64,000 nt of DNA from Elmis aenea (lineage: Eukaryota > Arthropoda > Insecta > Coleoptera > Elmidae). The stretch spans positions 1,922,868 to 1,986,867 of the forward strand of contig OX393577.1 of NCBI GenBank assembly GCA_947652605.1, read 5' to 3'. This document shows, piece by piece, positions 24,390 to 36,900 of this stretch. The notes under the pieces are model-generated. The model was given only the letters and a program-made list of their open reading frames with translations. It did not search any database and was not told where the DNA came from. Made by a program: the position numbers and the translations under genes. Every line of letters starts with the position of its first letter. The stretch's first letter is position 1.

Positions 24390-26232
24390 GACTTGGTAAG
24401 GAACTGCTGAGAATCTCTATTTTGTATTAAAAACTGATTTAGAAATAAAAATCAGGAAATCGCTTCGAATTAATTACGCTTCTAAGAAATTTAAAACCGA
24501 TTTTTTAGGGAATTCTTTGTTGCGCAAATTGAAAATTTACGCGCAAAAAAACAGTTTCAAAATTTCTCCGGGCCCTTCACACTTGAAAGAATCTCCATAT
24601 CCACCAGAAAGAGGTGGGGCTTGTTACGATTTTATAAAATTTGGCTTAAAAGGTTGCACGGGCCTGCCCTGCGTAGGACCTTTAATTAAGTCTGTATTTG
24701 GTTTTGAAATATTTTCCGATTTTAAAAAGTAATTCGTACAAATAAAGTTCTCATTCGAATAAGATGTACCTATTGGGGGAACGGTACCGTCGCTCTTCTG
24801 ACAGACAAATGAAATGTGCAGACGAAACAGGTGATCAACATCGGGCGACGGCTACTTAAAAACGTGACTAAAATGTTGTTGAACGTGATGTAAAACAAGG
24901 AAAGTGACAATTGACAGATAGCTCAATTAATCTAACGCCTAGGATACACATGTAAGCTGCAAATACCAGGGTACACAAAAACAACAATTTATGTAGCCGT
25001 TGTCACCATCGCCAAAAACCATAACACAGCCTACTCGAAATGAATTTAAACGTACATTAACAATAAAGCATCATAACAGCAAAATAACTGCTTTCAAAAT
25101 TACGCTTGAGCCACTTTTTAATTATATCGTGGTTTGATTAAAAAATCCCAAGTCACATAAAAAATAAATTGCCTATTTAATTGCATCGAACCATTCGTGC
25201 AGCGGCCGCGTCTTGAGAAAATCAACAACGAAAAGGAAACTGGGCGACTGTAAAGCGAGGGCGAGGGTTTCTTAAAATTTACTTTTTCGCTCCGCGAGTT
25301 ATAATAGCGAGGGGAGGTTGCTTGGGGTGAGATATGGATTTTTGCTTCCGACGCTCAGTTTTTCTGAATTATAAAATATTTCAGTTCCTACTACGTGCGC
25401 TTTATAAAGGAATTATTATTGGAACGAACGACCGAAATTTAATTTCGCCCATATTATTTGTTATTTTCTAAAATATTTTCATATTAGCAACACCTTACAC
25501 ACAAATTGAAAAGAATGAGCGAGCGAATTAATTAGTTTCATAAATCAAACAAACGACTCCATCTACCATCCCGTACTATAAACAAAATTTCCACGCTTTA
25601 ACGCGACTATTACGTCCAACAAATAAAGTGTCAGGACTTGACCAATAAATATTAGCAGTAAACTCGATCGACTTAGGAAAATCATTAATATAAACTAATT
25701 TTGTGTTACACACACGGCGAATTGTGTTTTGTCCGTGTAAATATGTCAATCTGACAGTGCATAAACGAAGTAATGCAGGTGAAAAAAAAGCGATGAAACA
25801 AATATGACGAGTCACGCTTTGGCGACATTAATCTCCCTTAAAGTTGGCGTTATATCAAAATGACCACGGCAGTTCAGTAACTAACGAGAATTTTGTCGCA
25901 TCAAATGACCTCGTTATCGGCAGTATTTAGTATTTATATTTTAATGGGGAGTTTACAAGGATTATTTATTGTTCAAGCGTCGTGTTACCTTGTGAGTTAC
26001 CTTTTTGTATTTACGTTATTAAATGCATAAGCTGTATTACTTTGATTTTGTTTATTCAGAAGTTTCTCAAACTTTCGCGGTCGCGTGTCGATTATTGGAC
26101 GTTACAAGCGCTCGCGGATCAGTAATTTCGCCAATTTAAAAAACAAAACACTAGCGCATGAATCGCAAATAAATGAAAATCTCCAATTACAAATTAGATT
26201 TTTTTTAAATTAAAAAAATATATGAAAATAAT

Positions 26233-27618
26233 ACAGGCCGACGTTTCGGAACTTTGTGAACGTTTTTAATTTTGATAACTGTGCTCACATAAATTACGTG
26301 CTCTAAAACCAATGGAGCACCTAGTTTTTCGCTAACACATCAAGGTTTTCAGCAAAATGGAAAAACAGATTTTTGAGTTTTTAAAGAAAAACACATAATT
26401 AAATTTAAAACATACCTAAACAAAAAACTGTTTGGATAATTTGTATTAGAATGGCTGTTCTTATATAAAAAACATGTTCTGAATTCAATGGCAACACACA
26501 GATATTCGCTATTACATCAAGATTTTCAACAAAATGGAAAAAAAGATAAATGATTCTCCGAAAAAAAAACATTTAATTTCAAAACTATTTAAACAAAATA
26601 CTATTTGCACAATTTAAATTATAATTGTTGTTTTTATATAAATCACATGCTCTGAATTCAATGGCACAAGTAGTTTTTCGCTATCTTATCAAGTTTTTCA
26701 GCAAAATGTAAAAAAAGATTAATAAGTCTAAATAAATATATTTACTTCAAAACTATTTAAACAAAAAACTATTTGTATAATTTACATTAGAATTGCTGTT
26801 CTTATATAAATAACATGCTCTGACTTCATTGGCACAAGCAGTTTTTCACTATCTCATTAAGTTTTTCAGCAAAATGAAGAAAAAAAATGATACGTCTAAA
26901 ATTTTCTTTTTTACTTCAAAACTATTTAAACCATAAACTATTTGTATAATTTATATTACAATTGCTGTTCATATATAAATAACCTCCTCTGAATTCAATG
27001 GCACACACAGATTTTTGCTATCACATCAAGTTTTTCAGGAAAATGGAAAAACAGATTAATGAGTTTTCAAACGAAAAGATTTAATTTTGAAAGTATTTAA
27101 ACAAAAAACTATTTGCACAATTTATATTAAAATTACTTTTCTTATATAAGTAACATGCTCTGACTTCAATCGCACAAGCAATTTTTCGCTATCTCATCAA
27201 GTTTTTCAGCAAAATGAAAAAACAGATTGTGTCTTCAAACAACAAAAAACATAGAAATTATATGCAAATAAAGGATTTTAATTTCACCTGAAGTATAAAA
27301 CAAACGGGTTACATACGTATTTAGAGGATTAATTAAATTACTGTTATTGTATTCTGGCTGAGTTCTAACTGTTACAAATTCAAGAAACCGGGCATCAGGT
27401 AAATAAGTAGCTTAGTCCGAAGGACCAATATGCTCGGGCCTACAAGACGTCGCGTCGTACCTGCACAGCTGGCGTAGCCCATTCAATTTTTAAAAAAATT
27501 GTTTTGTGTCAAAACCTGATGTGATATCAAAAAACTAAAAGCAGATTCGTAATCAGCGCCACCGAATTAGCAAATAACACCAATCAAATTCAAAACAACA
27601 AAAATCACGTCGGCCTGT
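26233..27618. mobile_element. TIR element with internal about 170-bp tandem repeats, copy 1
   Basis: The ends ACAGGCCGACGTTTCGG and CACGTCGGCCTGT are inverted. The left two thirds hold six tandem units of 168-177 bp; the AAAATG anchor recurs at 26354, 26531, 26703, 26871, 27040 and 27211. The right third is unique sequence including ATGCTCGGGCCTACAAGACG and a conserved block up to the end. The same unique block, ends and repeats occur inverted at 42027-42876. The layout matches tandem-repeat-bearing TIR elements such as the fly element Tetris (known parallel); homology to any named family is not claimed. Confidence 0.8.
26283..27225. repeat. Six tandem copies of a ~170-bp unit
   Basis: Each unit carries ACATGCTCTGA...TGGCAC, then TTTTTCGCTATCTCATCAAG, TTTTTCAGCAAAATG, then TATTTAAACAAAAAACTATT. 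Units diverge by substitutions and small indels, so the array is not freshly amplified. Unit length is close to the nucleosome repeat length, as in satellite DNAs. Confidence 0.85.
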
Positions 27619-28139
27619 GTGATTGTTTGATTACATTATCCAGTCATGATAGCATCGCTGGCGGACAACCAGACGTTCCCTCACCGCTCTTTCAGAAGCA
27701 CTGGCTTTATATCACCATCAAATTGAAATAAATAATAAAATTGTATTTGCATTAAAAGTTTCGACTTTGCAGAAATGCCATAAAATAAACACGCGCACAT
27801 TCAAGAACCATATGCCGATAAAATATAATGTAATGGATAATGTTTTTAATTTTAAAGGGTCATTTTCCCCATAAAACACAACCCATGCAATATTTATGTG
27901 CGCTGGGTGGTTTGGACTTTACAATCATAAATAAGGCAATAAAGAGTAGTTTTCCAGCAAGACGACCACAAAGTGTATTCGAAAAGTCGGGGTAATTTAA
28001 TTGCAGAGCTGCACTGTAAGGAGACAGACAATCGAAGCAGTAAAATCCTACACAACTGTGACGACTACATGGTACTGCATTGTTCGAAAATATCACAATC
28101 ATGGCGGCCACTAAAAATCAGTGTCATTAATAACAGAGA

Positions 28140-28790
28140 CATTACTAATGCAGGAAGATACAAAACGGACATGACGTCACGGCTAATTAGAGTGTGAACC
28201 ACTCTTAACAAAGTGTAATTAGTACCTTAATAGGGATACACTAGTTAAAATAATTACAGGAGTAATTTACACGAATTATTGTGGTGGAGGCGTCATAATC
28301 TGGCCACTATAGATGAACAAAGACAAAGTTACCACACACACGTTTTTTTTTTCGTTTCTTATTACCAATAAATTAAAAAGTCTCCTTTTATGTACTCACG
28401 ATTTAGTCAAGAGTTGAAAACGCACATAAAACGGCTGTAATATAAAATTAATTCCAAAGCATCGTGGTGTAAATTATCAAGTTTAAACTGATCCCGTTAT
28501 TAAACCCAAAAATTCCTTTTCCTCTCGTCTGAATCGTAGTTAATTAGCTTAATTCTCTGCTCCTCAGTCTACAGTAACAGAGACTAATTACAAGAGCGGA
28601 GTTTGGCCGGGATTATACCACTTAGTGTTTGGTAATGGATTTTAATTAGCCGCGAAGGGGCTGCTCTCGGCTAATTGTAAAATTAACATTCAGTACCCCT
28701 TTAAAACCACTTGTTGCGCTTAAAGGGTTGTGTTAACAAGTACTTCGCCCTAAACTGCTAATTACCACAAGTCATATTGTTTGACATTAA
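28140..28790. promoter_or_regulatory. Candidate intronic enhancer: cluster of homeodomain-type TAATTA sites
   Basis: TAATTAG occurs at 28184, 28216, 28541 and 28643, TAATTA at 28585 and 28759, and TAATTG at 28672. A CRE-type TGACGTCA stands at 28172-28179, next to the first. The interval lacks recognisable transposon sequence and has less skewed composition than the flanks. TAATTA is the generic homeodomain core, so auto-regulation by zfh2 or input from other homeodomain proteins is conceivable. The site identification is direct; enhancer function is inference, and AT-rich DNA raises the chance frequency. Confidence 0.4.
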
Positions 28791-29035
28791 CTGTTAATCT
28801 GGAGATTTAATATGAAGATGTTTCAACAACCGGTTATTATGGGGAGAGACACGATAAATATAGACAGAAATTAGAAAAATGAAATATGCGATGCGTAAAA
28901 TTACTCAATGCTGCATCGCTTTTGGATAGTTTAGTTATAATGAATACTTGCGAGTATTTAAATGCTTTCTTAAGTTGCTTTTTGTGGAAGATTATTTAAT
29001 ATCATTACAAACAAAGGTGCATTACTATATGATAG

Positions 29036-29409
29036 TATATTACATAACAAGATTTGTAAGAAGCATATTAACACGAGTGGAAAAATTGCGCACGGAGCCG
29101 AGTAGCGGCGAGTGCGTAATTGCTTTTCTACTCGTGTTGTGTAGCTTACTTTTTCTACGATCACATAATACATACGATTTTAACGGCTTTTTGGCTAATA
29201 TACACATGTAATTACGTTGTCTTGTCAATTTTGACGTAAGCCTATTTTGATGTTTCCAGACAAGTGTGCGTTTTGCATACCGTGCGTTATATCTCACTTA
29301 CTAGGCATGCGGCAAGTGCTTGACGTGAGTCTACTTTGATCATTTCTTACCCACTTACTATGCATGGTTGTACACTAAAAGTCATTTACATTAGTAGTCG
29401 GAGTAAAAA
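29036..29409. repeat. Palindrome-headed interspersed repeat, copy 2
   Basis: This is homologous to 22064-22484 in the same orientation over its full length, with a shortened palindromic head (CACGAGTGGAAAAATTGCGC ... TCTACTCGTG) and an extra GTCTT near 29218. Together the two copies define the repeat ends as near TTACATAACAAG and TTTACATTAGT. Confidence 0.7.
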
Positions 29410-32323
29410 TAATTAACATAATGTTTTTGATCCTAAAAGCATACGTTAAGATTTAAAATATTTTTTTAAATGGCACTTCAAAGCCAACTTTTTCTAACGA
29501 CAAAAATTAACACGGTCTAGTTTCAACGAAAAAATTGTATACAAAATGTAAATTAAAATTGGTCAAGTTTGTTGCAAAAATTGAGTTAACATTTTATTTT
29601 TTGTTTTATATTAATGTTATCTTTGGCAGTTATCAATAGTTATTTAGTGACAATGATAGCATAACACAGACGCGTTTAAAAACATGCGCGTTTTTTGTTT
29701 AACAGACAATTTGAAAGTTACTAGAGCATAAAAACGTCCAAGTTAAACGGAACACAGTAAAGTATTGATTGGAATTTGGAAAAATTTATCGGGGAAGTGT
29801 CGCGATTCGCGGATGTGACGAGAATTAAAATCGCGAACTATTTCCGATCAATAATTTAAACCCTCGGGAGCGTTTTAAATGTGTAAGAAGCCTCATTTCT
29901 CTGGGGTGTAGTGTTTTGCGTGACTCATTTTTTCATCCCCAGTAAGGGAGAAAAATTGCAGCACATAAAAAATGCAGCCCTATTGCAGCTTAAAAGTTTT
30001 ATACTCAATCTACTTGTTTTCAACACGTTTATTATATCGTCTGAACGTTTGGTTATACAATTTTTTTTAAAACTCATGTTTGAATATAATATCGCGTAGT
30101 ATCGTTATTAATTATGATTTTAAATATTAGAAAGCGACGAGCATACTTAAAATTTTGGCCGCAGTCATGGATTGTAACGAAAAACCGAGCCAATAGTGAA
30201 AGCTAAAATCTTTTAATCTGAATCAAATTTAATAACAATACTTGTAAGGTTAATTTAATTATCGATGTAGGCTCTAGGCATGTGGCAATTGGTGTTTATG
30301 TTTAATTTTATGTAAATACTTTCCAATTTTTATCTATCACTTTTAATTTGCTAAAAAATATGCATAGCTGCAGGAAATTATTGAATATTTTATTATACAA
30401 AATATTTTAGTATCGCAATTACACGAGAAAATTAAAATTAATTTGATCGAAAGACTGTGTCGTCGTTGGTATAATTCGCGAATGATAGCGAATAGAGGAT
30501 GTGTCTATTCGACTTTTTATGTAAAACAATTGCCCTTTTTTAAATAGTTGACTTAAAATGGGGTACCCTACTACCAACTGTTTTATGTTGAGCACATTTT
30601 ACCGGAACACAAATAGTTCTCGATCTTCCGGTAATATTATTACAACATTGTAGACAGTTTTGTTTTATTTACTGTATGATAAATGTTTAAATGGTTATTT
30701 ATTGTAAATGTTAAGTGTGTATGTAACTGTTATGTTACTGCCAAATGTTATAAAACCATAATTCTTACTTTTCTGTTTAGTATTATATACAGTAAATGGA
30801 CCCTTGTCACCAATATTATAAATTAAAATAAAACTAAACAAATTTTTACTGACCTTTGAAACAGAGGCCAGTATCGATCCAAAGTCACAATGTGAAGAGT
30901 CTTGCACTGAAATATTGAAAAAATAAATAAAAATCGGCTGAAGAACGGCAATTAATTTAATTTTACAGCATAAGTGGATACAGGGCCAGAAATTTTTTGT
31001 CATGTAATGCGAAAGCGAACTCTGACATTAACAAAAAAAATATCAGCAAGTCAATTATTAAACTAAATTATAATTAATATGTACATAAAACCTAGAAAAT
31101 GCTGCAAATTAAAAAATTTAAATTTAAAAAAGTGTGCAGGGTAACTGTAAATTTGTTTGTAGGGTAACTTTGGCAGCCTACTTGAATTGGAACGGTTTCC
31201 TATACGACAAAAACATAAAATCAAAGTAAAATAAAATCATAAAGCACTGTTATATATACACACACAAAGAACTTCAATAATTTATTGGTCAACTGTCTTT
31301 TTCGTTGTCGAAAACTTACAGGGCATGTTATTAAAATAAATAACAAACGCTATTAAAACATAATGACTGGGATTCTCAATATTTCAAGAAAAAACGGGTA
31401 CATCACACAAAATATAGCATGACAAAAGAACGAAATTCATGTTTTTTTCAACGAATCGGGGGTGGAGTAACAGTTATACAATCAGTTGATAGTCTGTTTT
31501 GATAGAGGGAGGGTTACTATCGAGACACGGACCGCTGTACCATCGCGTACAGGGTATTTTATATTTAAATGTTGCATGATTAACTCGTATTAAATAAACG
31601 TAACGTCCTCTTAAGGTTTAGTTATAATTTATTTTTTATTGTCTCCAGCTATTATAAGAACGCGATTACAAGGAATGGTTTAAAATGTCTAGTGGTTTAC
31701 AGAATATGTTCATTAGTAATGTACGTAACTAAAATATAATAGTGGGCTGCTGTTTAATTCACAATTTAATCTGGCAATTTGTTGAGAGTTTATACAGGAA
31801 TTCTGGTTTATACATATGGAATTGTGCCGGATGTAGAGTATTTATTTAGGTTAGCTTGCAGGGTGTTACAGGGAACCGTACCTAATTTGTAACACCGTCC
31901 CCAGGTAGACGAATGATTCTTAACAAAAGGATGAATGAATAATATTTTTTCACAAAACGTACATTTCAAACGGATGCTGGTCAAAAGTATACGAATAATT
32001 TTAGGGAAACAATAATATGTGTCAACAACGAAAATATCGTAGAGATTTCAAAACGTTCGTCGTTTTTTAGAAATAAAAAATAACGTCGCGGTTTGAGGCT
32101 GCCGTATTTGACGGTAGGCGATTTTAAAGTAGTAATAAATGCCGGGTAGTGAATGCTATCAAAATGTATAACTTGGTTAACAACACCATCTTAAATGACC
32201 AAACTTAACCAATAATTTAACTCTATAAAAACTGGTATCATTGTTCTGTAGCAGTAAATTTAAAGTTTCCACATTAAATCCTTTTCAATTCTGAGATCTG
32301 CTTTTTTGTGGTCGGAGATTTAA

Positions 32324-33986
32324 CCCATTTAGCGCCATTGATGCGTTAACGCAACATTAATTGTTTATTTTTTTTAGTAACTAAATAATTGTTTATTGTA
32401 AAATTCTTGTCAGCATATTTTTGTAGAAGGTCTATTTTACCTAAGAATATTTTTTATAATATTTTAAACTTATTGTTTAATGCTTTTTACAATAACCAAA
32501 AAGTTTTAATTTAGAGAATAATAATTTTAATATTTTCGTCATGCATATTTTCTTTCTTGAAATTCTGAGATATGATTTAAGCTGAGTTTACAATAAAAGT
32601 GTCTTTCTAGTACTAACAAAAAAATTATGTGTAAAAAAAAATTAATCAATTCAGAGATTTTTAGATAAGAACATTATGTTGCGTTTTCGCATCAACGGCA
32701 GTTTGTGTGGTATAGACGTACATACGGTAGTATATTATATCTAAGTGTTGCGCGAGTTTACAACTTTAGTGCGAGTTTGTTCATGCCTGCAGTTATATTT
32801 TATGGATGCGTTAAGTGTTTGTTATCGTGTAAGTTAGTGTAATTCTTGTAAAATATGAGTAATAATAAAAGGAAATATGATTTTGATAAAAATAGACCTC
32901 TGACAATAAAAGAACTTGAAGCGGAAATAGAAAATATTTATGAAGATAATGAGATTGATGTTGTTATTATCCCACCAAATGTCGATGAACTTACTGACGA
33001 AGAAGATGGAGATGATAACCTATTGCAAGGTAAGCAAGCCCTTACATACACATGTTGTTTTATTTATATAACTTACAACATCTTTTTTATTATAGGCGAT
33101 TTCATGCCCCAAGATATTGCTGGCACTTTAGAAATCATGACTGAAAATAATATAGACCCGGATTTTGAACCTGCTAAAGCTGCAACAAAAAGAAAAAAAT
33201 CTGCTGTCTATCATGCTAATTGGCGCAAAGATGACATTGCTTTCATTGATTCTTCTAAAAATTTCAATGAAGAAAATAAAATATCACATATAAAAGACGT
33301 TGTAGATGAGAAATCTCCAATAGATATATTTTTCCTATTTTTTGATGACGATATCTTGAATATGATTATTGAACATTCATTGAAATATGCACAAGATAAA
33401 AATAGACATGACTTTAAGTTGACAATTTCTGATCTGAAAAAGTTTTTGGCCATTATGATTTTGTCTGGTTATCATACATTGCCACAAATGGATATGTATT
33501 GGAGTAGAGATGAAGATAAAGGACTACCTTTAGTAAAAAACTGCATGAGTCGGAACAAATTTAGGAATATAAAGAAAAATATTCATTTAGCCAATAATGA
33601 TAATTTAGACAAAAAAGATAAATTTGCTAAGCTTAGGCCATTGTTCGATGCCATAAACCATAAGAATTTGCAGTTTTATTTTTATATTCTTTTGGAATTT
33701 CTTTTTGTTTTTCGTTTTAAATTTTTCGTTTTTAAATATTTATACTCATAAAACATATAATTATATAAAAATAAATAAAAAAACATTATAAAAACAAACA
33801 TTTTATTTTTTCCCAATTACTACTACTATATGCCATTGATGCGTTAACGCAACATTAATTTTCGTAAAATATAAAGAATTTTTTTTCCAAAAAACTACAG
33901 AAATGTCTTAATTGGACCCTAATCAGATAAAATATTAACAAAAATTCGAAATCAAACCGGTATTTTAATGCTTGGCGTTTAATGGG
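32324..33986 (+). mobile_element. piggyBac-type element, internally deleted, about 1.66 kb
   Basis: TTAA duplications at 32320-32323 and 33987-33990 flank the ends CCCATTTAGCGCC and GGCGTTTAATGGG (13-bp imperfect TIR). Both ends carry the same subterminal block CATTGATGCGTTAACGCAAC (about 32336 and 33834) in direct orientation, itself centred on the palindrome GCGTTAACGC. TTAA targets with CCC ends are diagnostic of piggyBac. The transposase gene inside is truncated, so the copy is non-autonomous. Confidence 0.88.
32855..33751 (+). pseudogene. Truncated piggyBac transposase (N-terminal part only)
   Basis: The protein starts MSNNKRKYDFDK, with an acidic N-terminal region as in piggyBac transposases. 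It continues into the DDE_Tnp_1_7-type core start (SPIDIFFLFFDDDIL ... LKKFLAIMILSGYHTLPQMDMYW ... RNKFRNIKKNIHLANN ... KLRPLFDAIN). A 66-bp intron with GTAAGC at 33030 and TATAG ending at 33095 keeps the frame whether or not it is spliced. After about 33660 the family sequence stops and an AT-rich, Phe-rich tail runs to the stop. All three catalytic aspartates would lie in the lost part. The N-terminal frame is otherwise intact, suggesting a fairly recent internal deletion. Confidence 0.85.
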
Positions 33987-36900
33987 TTAAGATGTAAAAT
34001 AGAATGGACTGCATTTCTTTATATTCAAATGAGCGCGGGCTGTGGTGGTGTCTTTCGCCTTAACACTCGTTCGGGTTAAATTGGTATTCTGTTATTTTGC
34101 CGGGATTCGATAATTCCACTTTAAAAAGTGTTAAATTAAATTAACACCACGCACACAGTTCTACTACTACACTTATTTACAAAGTAATATTGTACGAGCA
34201 GCTGCTAGTTTAGCGATCATTTTGTTAGCAACGTTTTCATTAACGTAGATGGAATTTACTTTGGGACAAGATATACAGATAAAAATATTGATAAATCATC
34301 TGTCAGAATAGCCAAACAAAATAGCGGCGTCATTTACATAAATAATATGCCACGAATGTTTCCGAGGGACTACGCGGCGACAATTTCACCCTATAAAAAC
34401 TATTTTTACAAGATGAAAAAGTATCACCGGTAAGTCTATGAGATTTTCGAGACAACTAATTCAGCTGTGTGGTCGTAGCGAATAATAAAACCAAATCCAT
34501 AACTGGCCCGATCAGAAATAAAAGAACTCGAGAATATAGTTTTGTAAGAAGTGACGGTGATTTTTAATAGATCTGTGTCAGGCTAGAGGACAATATTGTG
34601 TTCCGTTGCCAGGTAACTGGACAAAAGACGGATTTCATATCTTTTGTTACTCTGTGCATTGTGGGTGCTCAGGTAGACGAGATTGAAGGAATGTTCTTAT
34701 ATTCAACTATAACTTATATACACTAACATTACCGCAGTGTGATGTACAAATAAATATACCACTACGTATTTTAATTCAGTACATTATTTTAAGCCAAAAG
34801 ACAATACCGAAAGATGGCTAAAGTCACAGATTTTGTTCCTTTTATAATAACGGTAGTTGGTAGTTTTGCAAATATTGGTTGAGCTTTAATTTGTATTAAT
34901 GTACATATTCCTAAGGTCTACAGTTCGCTAAAATAAACAGGGTATTTAGCGACGGCAGGGAGTATCCAGCGTCTATTGTTAAAATTCTTTTGTGGAAGCG
35001 TTTGCCATCTCCCAATAGTGCAATCCGTAATTTTCGTGCACAAAAAATATTTTTCATGCAAAATCCCCTAACTACGTATTGTATCTAAAATGATTAATGA
35101 TTTGGAAACGGTGTGCAGCCTGAATTATCTGAAATTAATATTAAAAATATTTTTACCCCTATTTTTTAGAGACCAAGCATTGATTAAGAAGAATAATATC
35201 CGATTTGCAGGGCGCCGTGGGGACAAACTTAATTTAAAATGGTGTGAGGTTATTGTAAACGGTGATATTTACTTTGATTCACACATATTAGTTACATTTT
35301 TGTTGAAAGGGAGCTATTAAAATGTACGTGAAATATTGCTGGGGTTGTGTCACGCTGGAAGTTTAAAATTTCGTTATGTTCTTTTATTTAATAAAACTCA
35401 CCCCATTTGCAAAACGAGCCCCACAAACAGAAACTAAATGTAACTGCCATTTGCGCTGTAAAATTTTGAAATATAATTTAAACTCTAAGCTTTACACAAT
35501 AGTTTATGGCATTGTTTAATGTTAGTCCAAGGCCAGAGCGGTCCGTCCTAATCCAGGATTATACATTCTACAATAAAGAGAAATTGAGCGGTATCTTTTG
35601 AGTTTTGTTTCGACTTAAGACTGTTTTACAATTTAGGTATTTTTACCATCTTGTTTCTCTAAGATTGGAAATAAAAATACTTTACCGTTCACTTGGTAGG
35701 TACTCAAACTCGAATTCACTGTCTGTTTATTAACTTTTAAAAGGATCCATTTCAATATATTCTAATTTTGTACGAAATTATAATTTAAAAAGAAGAAGGG
35801 AACGCTAATAGAAATAAAAACGTACGTCGCAGATTCGTTCGTAATCTGAGAACATTCAACCCCCAGGGCGCACATGGAAAATACTTGAAAACGAAAAAAT
35901 ACAATCTCCCTATGAAGCCAAGCATGTAATGAATTTCAGCTTCTCTTTATCCGGGTCGCGATTTTTGCGCGAGGCGCTCGGTCCAGAGCAAGTGTTGCGC
36001 AGATATCGCGAACTCCCCGTTGTTCCGCTCCATCGCAATACTAACCCTGCCTACATTGACATATGAGATGTTTTAAATTGAAGGAGCCGGGCTAAAATTC
36101 CTGCAGGGTGGAGGCTAAAATTTTAATATTCACCATATTAACTGCGCCTATGTTTTGCACTCGGCTTCTTGCCAATGTAATTATATTTCAGAGGCAGTTT
36201 TATTCAGCGCGTTTTTGTCGACACGAAGTGTCGTCGGTGAATGGCGATTACGGCGTATCAGGTAAACAATTAGGCATAAAGCAAAGCTACAAAAAATTCC
36301 GCAAGATTCGTTCTTTTTTGTTGTCCTTAATTTACTACAAAAATCTCACTTTCTTTTGTCGGCATCGCCTTTACAAAAACTCGAACTGCAAACGTTTTGG
36401 CTCCCGATAATTAAAATGCAACGATACGCGCGCCGTTCTCTACTAGAGAGCCAAGCCAGCCTTTATTGCGCGTTTGATGGCACATTCGTTGTAGCTTTGG
36501 TACTTTTAATTCGGTAGCTAAATTGTTAAGACAGACTTTCCGCTTTGATGGTGATTAAATCATTCGGTTAGTTAAACAGAACCCGCTTCTACATAAGAAG
36601 CCGTGGGCGAGGCGAAGCAAACCGTCGATATTATTGGAGTTATTGATTGATTAACACAACACAACTTTGTTCTGTACTCTGTTTCTAAATTATTTCTTGG
36701 CAAATAAAAATTTATCGTTCGCCATTTATTAAGAAATTCCTTAAACCGATGTTCTTTGCACCTAATAGTATTTTACGTCCGACTAATGCGATTTTTTGCT
36801 ACCTACGCGTTCTACATTTTAATATATACCTAATTCCTTGTTTAATTAATTACGTCTTTTCGTTTAATTTGCTTAGATACACTTCTAACACAAATATAAT

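Noticed and set aside
24517..24732. 71-residue plus-strand frame (with a PGPSHLKESPYPPERGG-like segment)
   Set aside because: Not recognised, no start context or neighbours; likely chance in intronic DNA.
26283..27225. CRISPR-like direct repeats
   Set aside because: Units of about 170 bp with diverged sequence and no unique spacers; a eukaryotic tandem array.
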